Under the pieces are notes generated by a model. The model made no database searches and was not told where the DNA came from. It worked only from the letters and a program-made list of their open reading frames with translations. Position numbers and translations under genes: made by a program. Of a stretch of 64,000 nucleotides of DNA, positions 9,597 to 17,899 are shown in pieces (positions within the stretch are counted from its first letter, which is position 1; every line of letters begins with the position of its first letter). Source of the stretch: Solibacillus sp. R5-41 (GTDB lineage Bacteria; Bacillota; Bacilli; Bacillales_A; Planococcaceae); the NCBI RefSeq assembly GCF_002736105.1, contig NZ_CP024123.1:4044001-4108000 (forward strand), written 5' to 3'.

Positions 9597-10190
9597 TCAT
9601 GCATGTTTGGCTTTTAATTCATTAGTTAAACGTTCTAGCTCAGCTTCTAAATGACGGATTGATTCTTCACGTCCTTCTTTACCACCTTCAACAGAAAATG
9701 GTTTCCCGTAAACGAGATAGCCCTTTTCACGCTTAAATACTGCTTTCACATTTTTCGGACCAATGTAAGCTGCTGGGACAATTTGTGCTTTTGCAAGCTG
9801 TGCAATCGTCACTGCGCCCGCTTTTAATTCCGTATTTTCTGAGCTACGTGTGCCACTCGGGAAAATACCTACAATCTTACCGTCCTTAATTAACTGGCGC
9901 GGTACTTTAATAACACTTGGACCTGGATTTTCACGATCTACCGGAAAAGCATTTAACTTTGTAATGAGCCAGCCTAACCCTTTAATATCGAAAAGCTGCT
10001 TTTTTGCCATAAAATGAATTTCACGAGGCAATACTGATATTCCTAAATTACATATATCAATATAGCCATTATGTGTACAGGCAATAACAAATCCGCCTTC
10101 TTTTGGTACATTTTCAAGGCCATAAACTTTAGCTTTTGCTCCATTGACACCTAAAATTGCTTTGATAATACTTGCGATAAATTTATACAC
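9597..10190 (-). CDS. plsC: 1-acyl-sn-glycerol-3-phosphate acyltransferase
   Basis: A membrane-associated acyltransferase (197 residues) that makes phosphatidic acid from lysophosphatidic acid in phospholipid synthesis. The catalytic H-X4-D is seen as THNGYID near residue 40 and the substrate-binding block as FPSGTRSSE near 110, with GAVTIAQLAKAQIVP after it. GTG start at 10190 behind GGTAGGA. The length is that of the short Firmicutes PlsC. Whether it is the main PlsC of the cell or a paralogue cannot be said from one window. Confidence 0.88.
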   Translation of the reverse strand: MYKFIASIIKAILGVNGAKAKVYGLENVPKEGGFVIACTHNGYIDICNLGISVLPREIHFMAKKQLFDIKGLGWLITKLNAFPVDRENPGPSVIKVPRQLIKDGKIVGIFPSGTRSSENTELKAGAVTIAQLAKAQIVPAAYIGPKNVKAVFKREKGYLVYGKPFSVEGGKEGREESIRHLEAELERLTNELKAKHA

Positions 10191-10256
10191 GTTCGAATCC
10201 TACCTTATATTTATTCTCCCACTATTGTAAGCGAAAAATGACCTTTAATACAATGT

Positions 10257-11147
10257 CTACTTTTTTGGCGTCGTCTTTACAATCGCATCTACTAAAGTAG
10301 GGAGCCAATCCTTTAACTCGCTAAATGTGAAACCGGCTTGCTGTGCTTTTTCCGTTGTCATATACCATGTTGCAGGAATCGCATATGGAGAACGAATTTC
10401 TTCTGTTCCAAGCAGCGCTATTTTCGCACGTTCGCCTGTTGTTTCTTCAATGAGTTCAATTAATCGTTTTAATGAAATGCTCCCATTCGCCGTTGCATTG
10501 ATTGGTCCTTCTATATCATTCAATCCAACCCAAGCTAAAAATTTTGCTGCTTCGGACGCTTGAATAAATGACATTTCAGCATCCATATTCACAAAGCCAA
10601 TTGGTTCATTATTTACAATACGCTCAATATGGAAATGTAGGCGTCTCGTATAATCATCTTCCCCCATGACAATCGGGAAACGTACAGCTGCAACAGGGAA
10701 TTTTGCATGTTTATAAAAAACAGCCTCTGCTAATCGCTTGCCTTCCCCATAAGTAAAGTCTGCTGTATCTCCCATAACGATTTCATAGTGATACGGATCA
10801 AAATCCCCTTCAGCATGCGGCTTTCCATTTGCTTCATACGTCGAAAGTGTCGAAGTAAATACGAGCTTGCCAATCGAGCCGTTAAATATATTACAAAATG
10901 CCTTCGCTTCATTCGGTGAATAGCAAATATTATCGTAAACAACATCAAAGTGGCGACCTGCTACAGCAGCTTTGAACGCATCTTCATCTTGGCGATCTAC
11001 TTGCAAATGCTCGACCTTGTCACCAAATGGGTTTTTAGAAACACCTCTCGTCACAATCGTTACTTGATGATTTTGTTTCAATAATTCCTCCACTAATTTC
11101 TTACCAAAAAATCGTGTGCCACCGAGTACTAAAATCTTTTTCATCAT
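10257..11147 (-). CDS. NAD-dependent epimerase/dehydratase family protein
   Basis: A 296-residue short-chain-type Rossmann protein. The dinucleotide loop KILVLGGTRFFGKKLVE is at the extreme N-terminus. YGEGKRLAE near residue 155 supplies a Tyr and Lys separated by three residues, as in the family active site. The sequence resembles the NAD-dependent epimerase group annotated as isoflavone-reductase-like or CP41-like. Its start abuts the stop of the upstream RlmA-type methyltransferase, so the two are one operon. The substrate is unknown. Confidence 0.8.
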   Translation of the reverse strand: MMKKILVLGGTRFFGKKLVEELLKQNHQVTIVTRGVSKNPFGDKVEHLQVDRQDEDAFKAAVAGRHFDVVYDNICYSPNEAKAFCNIFNGSIGKLVFTSTLSTYEANGKPHAEGDFDPYHYEIVMGDTADFTYGEGKRLAEAVFYKHAKFPVAAVRFPIVMGEDDYTRRLHFHIERIVNNEPIGFVNMDAEMSFIQASEAAKFLAWVGLNDIEGPINATANGSISLKRLIELIEETTGERAKIALLGTEEIRSPYAIPATWYMTTEKAQQAGFTFSELKDWLPTLVDAIVKTTPKK

Positions 11148-11987
11148 CTATTCCCCCATGCCAATTAATAAATCGAAATCAATCGTAATTTCATTAAGCT
11201 GAATATTCTCTTTCTGTTCAATATGCCAGCCCATTGGTGTCATTTCAAGCAATTTGGATACAAGCTCTTCTTTTAAGGGCATCGTATACGTAATTCTTTT
11301 GACTACAGTATTTGCAAAGCTTTCCTTAAAGCGAGCGACCGTTTGTTCATTCGTATAGCTTTCTTTCGTAGAATCCGCAAAAGCTTGCATACGCAATTCT
11401 TTTAAGTAATTTTTCTGTGGGACAATTTTAAGTACTTTACCACCTGGCTTTAAGAGCCGTTTAAACTCCTCATAATTTGCTGGTGAGAGGATATTTAAAA
11501 TGGCATCGAACGACTGTGCGTTGTAAGGGCTATTTGCTAAATCACCAACACACCATATTTCATCTGTATAGTATTTCCCCGCTGCCATAATGCCTTCTTT
11601 TGCGATATCAATGCCGACACCTGTTGCCTGTTCAAGCTGCTGACAAATTCGATGTAGGTGAGAGCCTTCCCCGCAACCCGTATCCAAAATAATTGGGGTA
11701 GGCGCTGTAATTTCCTCAGCAAGGGCTTTTTGTACCATATTATACAATCCACTTTCAATGACTGCATGGCGTGAATCAAAAAGCGCTTTGCTATACATCG
11801 AATTGACTGGGCGATGCAATAAGTTAATATATCCTTGCTTTGCTACATCAAATGAATGATTATTTGGGCAACTCATTTTTCCTTCTTTACTCATCGCCAT
11901 TTGTTGTTTACAAATAGGACAGGCAAATAGTTGAATTTGTTGATTAATTTGTTGAATCGTTAATTCTCGTTTTGATAATAGACCCAT
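11148..11987 (-). CDS. rlmA: 23S rRNA (guanine-N1)-methyltransferase, RlmA family
   Basis: An SAM-dependent rRNA methylase (279 residues). The N-terminal zinc finger of the RlmA/TlrB type is visible as CPICKQQM...CPNNHSFD (residues about 18-45), followed by QGYINLL, a family hallmark. The SAM-binding loop is ILDTGCGEGSHLHRI and a catalytic-region ILNILSPANYEE follows. Members methylate G745 or G748 in hairpin 35 of 23S rRNA; TlrB-type members alter tylosin/mycinamicin susceptibility. Which base is used here cannot be told. Confidence 0.88.
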   Translation of the reverse strand: MGLLSKRELTIQQINQQIQLFACPICKQQMAMSKEGKMSCPNNHSFDVAKQGYINLLHRPVNSMYSKALFDSRHAVIESGLYNMVQKALAEEITAPTPIILDTGCGEGSHLHRICQQLEQATGVGIDIAKEGIMAAGKYYTDEIWCVGDLANSPYNAQSFDAILNILSPANYEEFKRLLKPGGKVLKIVPQKNYLKELRMQAFADSTKESYTNEQTVARFKESFANTVVKRITYTMPLKEELVSKLLEMTPMGWHIEQKENIQLNEITIDFDLLIGMGE

Positions 11988-12057
11988 GATAAATTCTCCT
12001 TAATACTTGTTCGATTTTATCGTACCATAATCCTGGACATTACCAAAAATTCAAACG

Positions 12058-12105
12058 AAAAAAACCATCACTTATAAATTGTCTTGAAGGACCGTAAGTG
12101 ATGGC
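12058..12105 (-). terminator. terminator of the polysaccharide deacetylase gene
   Basis: Stem AGCCATCACTTA / TAAGTGATGGTT followed on the minus strand by TTTTTTCG, directly after the deacetylase stop. Confidence 0.8.
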
Positions 12106-12111
12106 TATTAA

Positions 12112-12993
12112 CTATGTTTGTAATTCTACTATTTCACTCGCTGTTACAAATTCATAATCTTGATTGATTAAATAGTTAATGACCGCATCTAAAGACTCCG
12201 CCGTTTCACTATGAATATCATGCATTAATATAATTCCGTTGTCTTTTGCTTGCTCTTTTACGTAAGCAACGGTTTTCTCTGGTGTACGATGTTTCCAATC
12301 CATTGTATCAACACTCCACATGACGGCTTCCATTGATGTTTGGCTGCGCACACTAGCATTAGTCGCTCCATATGGTGGGCGATACATGTTCGGATATTTT
12401 CCTGTTACTTTGTAAATTGCTTCATTCGTTTTAGTTAGCTCTTCTGTAATTTGTTCATCTGAGAGCTTCGTAAAATTGGCATGGCTCCAGGAATGGTTGG
12501 CTATTTCATGACCTTGTTCTGCCGCTCGACTTACGACTTGTGGGTGTTTTTCAACATTTTGTCCGAGTACAAAAAAGGTTGCCTTTATATCATACTGAAG
12601 AAGCACTGCTAATATTTGCTCCGTCACTTCTGGATGAGGGCCATCATCAAATGTCAGCGCTATTTTCTTCTTTTCACGATCAACTTCATCTGGATTTTTT
12701 TGCGGCTCTTCCATTTCCTTTTTTTCGATAACATCAGTTGGGTTGCGATATTCCTTCAGCTCATAGAAGGGAATCCGTGCTACTTCACTTTGACGGATTG
12801 CTATTTGTTTCGCATCAATAGTATCTGCTGAGTCGTTTAAAAATGCGAGAAATGCAAGCTGTTGGGTTAAGCTTGGATGTGTGAGATTTAGTGCATTTCC
12901 CTGCGGTTGCGGGCTTGCTTCTATGTCTATTTGTAGAAAAACTACAAACATTAATCCGAGCATCGCAACAAATGCCCCAATTTTTTTACTCAT
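12112..12993 (-). CDS. polysaccharide deacetylase family protein (NodB domain), secreted
   Basis: A 293-residue protein with an N-terminal hydrophobic signal or anchor (KIGAFVAMLGLMFVVFLQ), a linker of about 80 residues, then a NodB homology domain. The metal and catalytic motifs are present: LTFDDGPHPE (about 113), HSWSHANF (about 170) and RPPYGATN (about 208). These enzymes remove N-acetyl groups from peptidoglycan or chitin-type sugars at the cell surface. The NodB core is C-terminal, as in Bacillus PdaA-like and YlxY-like proteins. Monocistronic. Confidence 0.88.
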   Translation of the reverse strand: MSKKIGAFVAMLGLMFVVFLQIDIEASPQPQGNALNLTHPSLTQQLAFLAFLNDSADTIDAKQIAIRQSEVARIPFYELKEYRNPTDVIEKKEMEEPQKNPDEVDREKKKIALTFDDGPHPEVTEQILAVLLQYDIKATFFVLGQNVEKHPQVVSRAAEQGHEIANHSWSHANFTKLSDEQITEELTKTNEAIYKVTGKYPNMYRPPYGATNASVRSQTSMEAVMWSVDTMDWKHRTPEKTVAYVKEQAKDNGIILMHDIHSETAESLDAVINYLINQDYEFVTASEIVELQT

Positions 12994-13087
12994 TTTTGAC
13001 CTCCGAATATGTATTACCCATTAGACGTATCAAGAGGTCAAAAAGTTGATAATAGAGCAAAAAAAATTATGTTTTACCAACATCCTA

Positions 13088-13137
13088 TAAAATAAAGGAT
13101 GCCATCTTGATTTTCTATCAAAATGACACCCTTCATT
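13088..13137 (-). terminator. possible terminator of the SDR gene
   Basis: An imperfect hairpin between GGATGCCATCTTGAT and ATCAAAATGACACCC with several mismatches. The gene that would use it stops at 13180. The T-run is weak, so this is tentative. Confidence 0.35.
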
Positions 13138-13179
13138 TATCGATTTTCTTCTTACATATTTGTTTAGCAAAAAAACATT

Positions 13180-13938
13180 TTAATACGCTGTCCACCCAGC
13201 ATCTGCTGTAATGACAACACCATTTACAAAATCAGAATCAGCCGACGCTAAAAATAACGCGACACGAGCAATATCTTCTGGCTCGCCATTTCTTGGATTA
13301 AAATTAGCACCCGCCATCGCACGTGATACTCCGTGCTCATTAGGATTTTGGAAGCTTGCACTAATATTTGTATTCACGCCTCCAGGTGCAATCGCATTAC
13401 ATTTAATACCTTCCGTTGCATATTGAAAAGCGGTATTTTTCGTTAATCCAACAACTGCATGCTTAGCTGCTGTATAAGCTGCTCCAGCACGTGATCCATA
13501 TAAACCACCAACAGAGGCAATATTAATAATTGTCCCTGCGCCTTTTTCAAGGAAAATTGGCATCGCTTGGCGGGTAGCACGCATTACCCCTTTTACATTC
13601 ACATCAAAAACTCTATCCCATAGTTCATCTTTTATATCACCAACTGGAGAGAAGTCATCCATAATACCGGCATTATTCACTAAAATATCTAATGTACCAT
13701 AGCTGTTTTGTGCGGCTTTAATTAGCTTATGAATATCCGCTTCTATCGCTACATTAGCGGTTACAGCTGTTGCTACTCCACCAAAAGCTGTAATTTCAGC
13801 AACTGTATTGCCCGCCCCTTCAAGTGTTAAATCCGATACAACTACTTTTGCTCCCTCTTTCGCAAACAGAATGGCAATTGCTTTTCCCATTCCTGATGCA
13901 GCACCCGTTACAACGGCAACTTTATCTTGTAACCTCAC
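13180..13938 (-). CDS. SDR family NAD(P)-dependent oxidoreductase
   Basis: A classical short-chain dehydrogenase of 252 residues. The cofactor loop TGAASGMGKAIA, the NNAG motif (LVNNAGIMDD) and the catalytic YTAAKHAV are all seen, with a catalytic Ser in NIASVGG. Family length is normal. RBS AGGAGG precedes the ATG. It stands alone between the deacetylase and the NERD gene. Related proteins are often annotated as glucose 1-dehydrogenase or 3-oxoacyl reductase; the substrate cannot be assigned. Confidence 0.85.
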   Translation of the reverse strand: MRLQDKVAVVTGAASGMGKAIAILFAKEGAKVVVSDLTLEGAGNTVAEITAFGGVATAVTANVAIEADIHKLIKAAQNSYGTLDILVNNAGIMDDFSPVGDIKDELWDRVFDVNVKGVMRATRQAMPIFLEKGAGTIINIASVGGLYGSRAGAAYTAAKHAVVGLTKNTAFQYATEGIKCNAIAPGGVNTNISASFQNPNEHGVSRAMAGANFNPRNGEPEDIARVALFLASADSDFVNGVVITADAGWTAY

Positions 13939-14013
13939 GAAAAAAACCTCCTCAAAGAAATGCTTACTAATTCCCTCTATTAAACATTTATCATAAAAAT
14001 TCCTTTTTTACAC

Positions 14014-14050
14014 AAAAAAACCAAGTAAATTATTTATAATCTACTTGGTT
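14014..14050 (-). terminator. terminator of the NERD gene
   Basis: Stem AACCAAGTA/TACTTGGTT followed on the minus strand by TTTTTTTGTG, just past the NERD gene stop. Confidence 0.8.
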
Positions 14051-14059
14051 ACGCTAAAT

Positions 14060-14740
14060 TTAATTTGAAGAAAGAACGGTTTTCTTTACTTTTGGTGCGT
14101 TATTTTTCACTTGCATCATGCCTTCTAAAGCAGAATAAATTGTTTGAATGTCCGTTTCACTTAAACGCTGCTGTTGCAAGTTTTTCGTCCACTTTTTAAT
14201 GGCCGACGATTTAATCACGTCTACATTCTCAGAAAAGAGCTCGATATTTTGGAAAGAGCAATCATTTGAAAATAAAACGAGTGATTCAAATACTTCTTCA
14301 TTCACTTCAGCTAAATAATCCCGTAAAGCAAAGTTTAATCTTTTCGTTTCATGTACCGGATTATTAAACAATTTTGATTTATCTTTATGTAGTAGTTGCG
14401 TCCACTGAAGATCTTGTTCACGCCCATTAATCCAACCGGACATTTCTAGTATATTGATTACATAAATACCCGTTTCATGAATAAACACAGCATCAATTGG
14501 TTGTAATGCTTCATTTGTAGGAAGTTGTACATTTACTACTATTTTATGTGGACCTTTCACTTCATCCAATATCCCTACAAGCTTATGTGATGTACGAACT
14601 TTTTTATTTGTCCACACATCTAAATAGGAATAACCCGTCAATTTATAAAAGGTTGTATTGTCATGTTGATAAGTCTTCATCGCAAAAAAGCCTAAAATAG
14701 CAATAAGTACGACCATAAAAAGTAACGTCATCGTGCTCAC
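14060..14740 (-). CDS. NERD domain-containing membrane-anchored protein
   Basis: A 226-residue protein with an N-terminal membrane helix (about residues 3-20) followed by a NERD (nuclease-related) domain: IDAVFIHETGIYVINI, then SGWINGREQDLQWTQ and VHETKRLNFALRDYL. The GIYVIE-like strand normally carries a catalytic acid; here it reads GIYVINI, so activity is uncertain. The fold and order match NERD proteins of Bacillus. Function in this group is unknown; nucleic acid processing is proposed from the fold. Confidence 0.72.
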   Translation of the reverse strand: MSTMTLLFMVVLIAILGFFAMKTYQHDNTTFYKLTGYSYLDVWTNKKVRTSHKLVGILDEVKGPHKIVVNVQLPTNEALQPIDAVFIHETGIYVINILEMSGWINGREQDLQWTQLLHKDKSKLFNNPVHETKRLNFALRDYLAEVNEEVFESLVLFSNDCSFQNIELFSENVDVIKSSAIKKWTKNLQQQRLSETDIQTIYSALEGMMQVKNNAPKVKKTVLSSN

Positions 14741-14856
14741 TCCTTATATGCATAGTTATCCATTAGTTTATCAAATATCTTAACCCTTTACTATGCTCCT
14801 ATGGACTACATTCTCTCGGTCATTTGACAAATAAATCTTGTGAGACAATCAAAAAG

Positions 14857-15579
14857 TCACTGTTTTCCCGTAATTTTTTGTAGAGAGTTTGCCCCTTCTA
14901 ATATTGGATATAATTGTGATAGTGTATCAATCACATAAGTTGGTTGAATCATAGCATGCGCCTCTTTACGTGTAGGGTTCAACCAGCATGTATCAATTCC
15001 CGCCCCTGCTCCACCTATAATATCCGCGCTATAAGAATCTCCAATGATCATCGTTTTCGCAGAATCAAATTGTGGAATGCGTTCAAAAACATAATCGAAA
15101 AATGGTTTCATCGGCTTTTGATAGCCTGTATCCTCCGAGACAAACACTTGTTTAAAGTACGGTGCAAGCCCCGTTACTTGCATACGTTTTACTTGAGTAT
15201 CTGAACTACCATTGGATGTAATATATAGCTCATAATTCGGTGCAATGGATTGAATCAATTCAAACGCACCTTCAACAAACACTTTACTTTCTGTTAAATA
15301 GCTACGGAACTCTGCATCTAACGCACGACCGTCTACCTTTTCTCCGAAATACTCAAACGTTTTCGCAAATCGAATTTCCATTAATTCTTCTCGCGTAATT
15401 TGTCCCTCTTCAAGTGCCTGCCAAAGCTCTGCATTAATTCCTTTATACACTTGGCGAACTTCCTCTGTAAGTGGGAATTGATGTGCTTCAAACAATTTCG
15501 GTAAAGCGATTTGTTCCGCCGCATTAAAGTCGAGCAATGTATCATCTAAATCAAATAATAAAAATTCATATTGTTTCAT
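14857..15579 (-). CDS. HAD-superfamily noncanonical pyrimidine nucleotidase, YjjG family
   Basis: A 240-residue HAD phosphatase. Motif I is FDLDDTLLDF at residues about 9-18, motif II is YITSNGSSD near 120, and motifs III/IV appear as QKPMKPFF and MIIGDSYSADIIGGAGAGID. The cap domain sits between motifs I and II. Length and motif wording match YjjG-type 5'-nucleotidases, which remove noncanonical pyrimidine nucleotides. Monocistronic by spacing. The substrate is inferred from family similarity. Confidence 0.85.
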   Translation of the reverse strand: MKQYEFLLFDLDDTLLDFNAAEQIALPKLFEAHQFPLTEEVRQVYKGINAELWQALEEGQITREELMEIRFAKTFEYFGEKVDGRALDAEFRSYLTESKVFVEGAFELIQSIAPNYELYITSNGSSDTQVKRMQVTGLAPYFKQVFVSEDTGYQKPMKPFFDYVFERIPQFDSAKTMIIGDSYSADIIGGAGAGIDTCWLNPTRKEAHAMIQPTYVIDTLSQLYPILEGANSLQKITGKQ

Positions 15580-15789
15580 TTTATATCTCCATTTCCAATC
15601 ATCTAACTTATTAAAGTTATCTTATTTTTTAAATCGTTCAACTATTTGCACTGTTTCTATTTACTTTATTCTATATTTCAGATAGCATTTCTTTATCTTC
15701 ACTTAGTGGAACTCTAGCAAACATTCTATATTAGAATAATATCAATTACTCTAAGGTGCAATGGATTACATAGAAAGAAGGTATTACAT

Positions 15790-16560
15790 ATGGGGTTTGA
15801 ATTAGATCCACAGCTTATCATTATTTTAATTTGCTTTGGCTTTCTTGCTGCATTTATTGATTCAGTTGTTGGCGGCGGCGGGCTTATTTCCTTACCTGCC
15901 TTACTATTCACTGGAATGAGTCCTTCTGCCGCGGTCGCAACGAATAAACTGGCAGGTACGATGGGTTCTTTAACAAGTACCATTTCATTTTATCGCTCGG
16001 GAAAACTCGATATTAAATCCGTCATCAAGTTTTTCCCACTCACATTTTTCGGTGCAATGATTGGGGCATGGATCGTTCATTTACTTGATCCCAATTTACT
16101 CAAGCCATTGATGCTTATTATGTTAGCTTCGGTTGCTATTTTTACTATTTTCAAAAAAGATTGGGGCAATATATCAGCGGTAAAGAAACTCTCAAAAACA
16201 AAGTTTATTTTATTTTTGATCGTTATTACCCTCATCGGATTTTATGATGGCTTTTTAGGTCCAGGTACAGGTACTTTTTTAATTTTTGCTTTTTTAATCG
16301 TAGGCTATGATTTCCTAAAGGCTGCCGGAAATGCCAAGTTATTAAACTTTGGCAGTAATATAGGGGCTCTTTTAATGTTTATTAGCCTCGGACAAATTAA
16401 TTATGCCGCTGGTTTTATTATGGGAGCAGCGCAAATTGCAGGGGCCATTGTAGGTTCCCAATTTGCGATTCGACGAGGAAGCGGCTATGTACGTATCCTG
16501 TTTATCGTTGTTACTGTAACGCTCCTTATAAAAAATGCATATAATTATTTTTTAAAATAA
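15790..16560 (+). CDS. TSUP (TauE/SafE) family anion transporter
   Basis: A 256-residue polytopic permease with the duplicated TSUP arrangement. It has DSVVGGGGLISLPALLFTG in the first half and GFYDGFLGPGTGTFLIFAFL in the second, both diagnostic. The start ATG at 15790 has AGAAGG 8 bases upstream. Members move sulfite, sulfonates or other organic anions across the membrane. No sulfur gene is adjacent, so the substrate is not indicated. A strong terminator follows. Confidence 0.88.
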   Translation: MGFELDPQLIIILICFGFLAAFIDSVVGGGGLISLPALLFTGMSPSAAVATNKLAGTMGSLTSTISFYRSGKLDIKSVIKFFPLTFFGAMIGAWIVHLLDPNLLKPLMLIMLASVAIFTIFKKDWGNISAVKKLSKTKFILFLIVITLIGFYDGFLGPGTGTFLIFAFLIVGYDFLKAAGNAKLLNFGSNIGALLMFISLGQINYAAGFIMGAAQIAGAIVGSQFAIRRGSGYVRILFIVVTVTLLIKNAYNYFLK

Positions 16561-16597
16561 TCTAGCTTCCTATATTTACATCCGCGACATGCAAGTT

Positions 16598-16638
16598 AAA
16601 CTCCCACCCACACTTGCTTGAATTGAAGTGGGAGTTTT
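16598..16638 (+). terminator. terminator after the TSUP gene
   Basis: Stem AAACTCCCAC/GTGGGAGTTT followed by TTAC on the plus strand, 37 bases after the stop. Confidence 0.75.
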
Positions 16639-16680
16639 ACTGCTCGTTTAGGCAAAATCAATTTCTACTAAACTATAAAC

Positions 16681-16712
16681 AAAAACCCCGGGCCAATTTA
16701 GCCTGGAGTTCC
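16681..16712 (-). terminator. terminator of the DinB gene
   Basis: Stem ACTCCAGGC / GCCCGGGGT with a mismatch and six-base loop, then TTTTTGTTT on the minus strand, 8 bases past the DinB stop. Confidence 0.7.
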
Positions 16713-16719
16713 ATAATAA

Positions 16720-17190
16720 TTATTGCATTTCTTGAGTTGGGCCCATAACTGGAGGTACTGTTAATCCCGATTGGCGAAGTAAAACCGTCATTTGTCCACG
16801 GTGATGTGTTTGGTGATCAACTAATACTCGTAGTAGTTGTCCACGTTTCATCATCCCACCAAACGCTGAAACTTCTTCCACAAGCTGTTCTGCTGTTAAT
16901 GCGCTAACCTCAACTTTGTATGCTTCCATAACTTTTTCATAGGCTTCAATAATCTCAGCCATTGTCTCTGGCTGCTTCATATTTGGTCCTGGTGCTGGAA
17001 TTTGTAGTCCTGCAAAATGACCAAATGCACCCGCTACCCCTACTAAATGCCAAGATAACCAACCAAGTGAATTATGCCCATCTACAATGGCAACATCCAT
17101 TTTGTCATTTGGAATTGCCTGCATTACCTTTAACGTGCCTTTTGCTGATGCGTTCCAATCTGAAATAAAGTCTTCTGTGTTACGATACAA
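16720..17190 (-). CDS. DinB family protein
   Basis: A four-helix-bundle metalloprotein of the DinB/YfiT group. The three-histidine metal site is visible as WHLVGVAG (about residue 50) and DHQTHHRGQMTVLL (about 130). The open frame reaches 17208, but GAGGGAG sits 9 bases before a TTG at 17190, giving the typical DinB start (L/M)YRNTEDFISDW, so that start is used. DinB relatives include thiol-dependent S-transferases; the reaction here is unknown. Confidence 0.8.
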   Translation of the reverse strand: MYRNTEDFISDWNASAKGTLKVMQAIPNDKMDVAIVDGHNSLGWLSWHLVGVAGAFGHFAGLQIPAPGPNMKQPETMAEIIEAYEKVMEAYKVEVSALTAEQLVEEVSAFGGMMKRGQLLRVLVDHQTHHRGQMTVLLRQSGLTVPPVMGPTQEMQ

Positions 17191-17248
17191 ACATATCATC
17201 TCCCTCAATATTGAATATTCTAATCATAGCGAAATCCAATTAATTTCG

Positions 17249-17752
17249 CTATAAATATGGCTCCATGCTCTTCCATATCATTATTTTTTGCTCGAATGTT
17301 TTAATATTCTTTCCTGGAATCGGACTTGTTGATGGCATTTTTTCATACGCACGCCCATTTAAGGTCGCAAGTCCAACTCGTTTTCTATAAACATCAAAAG
17401 ATTTACCACCATTAAATAAGATAAGTTCGATTTGCGGATACTGCGAAAAGAGCAATTCAAAATTATTAGGTATTTCATTTTTGATCGTAGCATCTAAGCT
17501 CCCTTTACGTTCGCAGCTTTGAATTGAATCCCATAAACCTATGTGATGCTTACATAGCAATTGAATGCGCTGATCATAATCTTTAGGAATGACTACTTTC
17601 AAAATTTCCCCGATTATTGGCCAAAAATGATTGCGTGGATTGCCGTAGTACTGTTGTTTTTCTAAAGACTGCTGGCTAGGCATAGAGCCCACAATTAGTA
17701 TTTTCGTCTGCTGATTAACAATGGGTGGTAATACATTTTCTATGGGCTGCAT
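17249..17752 (-). CDS. DNA-deoxyinosine glycosylase (uracil-DNA glycosylase superfamily)
   Basis: A 167-residue base-excision enzyme that would remove hypoxanthine from DNA. The UDG-fold signature is ILIVGSMPSQQSLEKQQYYG (about residues 18-37), followed by RNHFWPIIGEIL. The C-terminal catalytic-loop equivalent is STSPIPGKNI. The length and wording fit the family 6 hypoxanthine-DNA glycosylases. Downstream of it is a short gap, then the DinB gene; the two could be cotranscribed. Confidence 0.82.
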   Translation of the reverse strand: MQPIENVLPPIVNQQTKILIVGSMPSQQSLEKQQYYGNPRNHFWPIIGEILKVVIPKDYDQRIQLLCKHHIGLWDSIQSCERKGSLDATIKNEIPNNFELLFSQYPQIELILFNGGKSFDVYRKRVGLATLNGRAYEKMPSTSPIPGKNIKTFEQKIMIWKSMEPYL

Positions 17753-17827
17753 CGAATCATTTCCTTTCTAATACATTTAGTATACAAAAATTGCACATCG
17801 ATTTTTCAGTTAATCGGCTGTATCGTG

Positions 17828-17866
17828 AAAAAATGCTATCTTTGATCGAAATCAAGATAGCATTTT
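17828..17866 (-). terminator. terminator of the peptide-binding lipoprotein gene
   Basis: Near-perfect 16-base stem AAAATGCTATCTTGAT / ATCAAAGATAGCATTTT followed by T-rich sequence, 34 bases past the stop at 17900. T-tracts occur on both sides. Confidence 0.8.
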
Positions 17867-17899
17867 CTATGGGCTGATGAAAAACAGCTTTTGGAATTA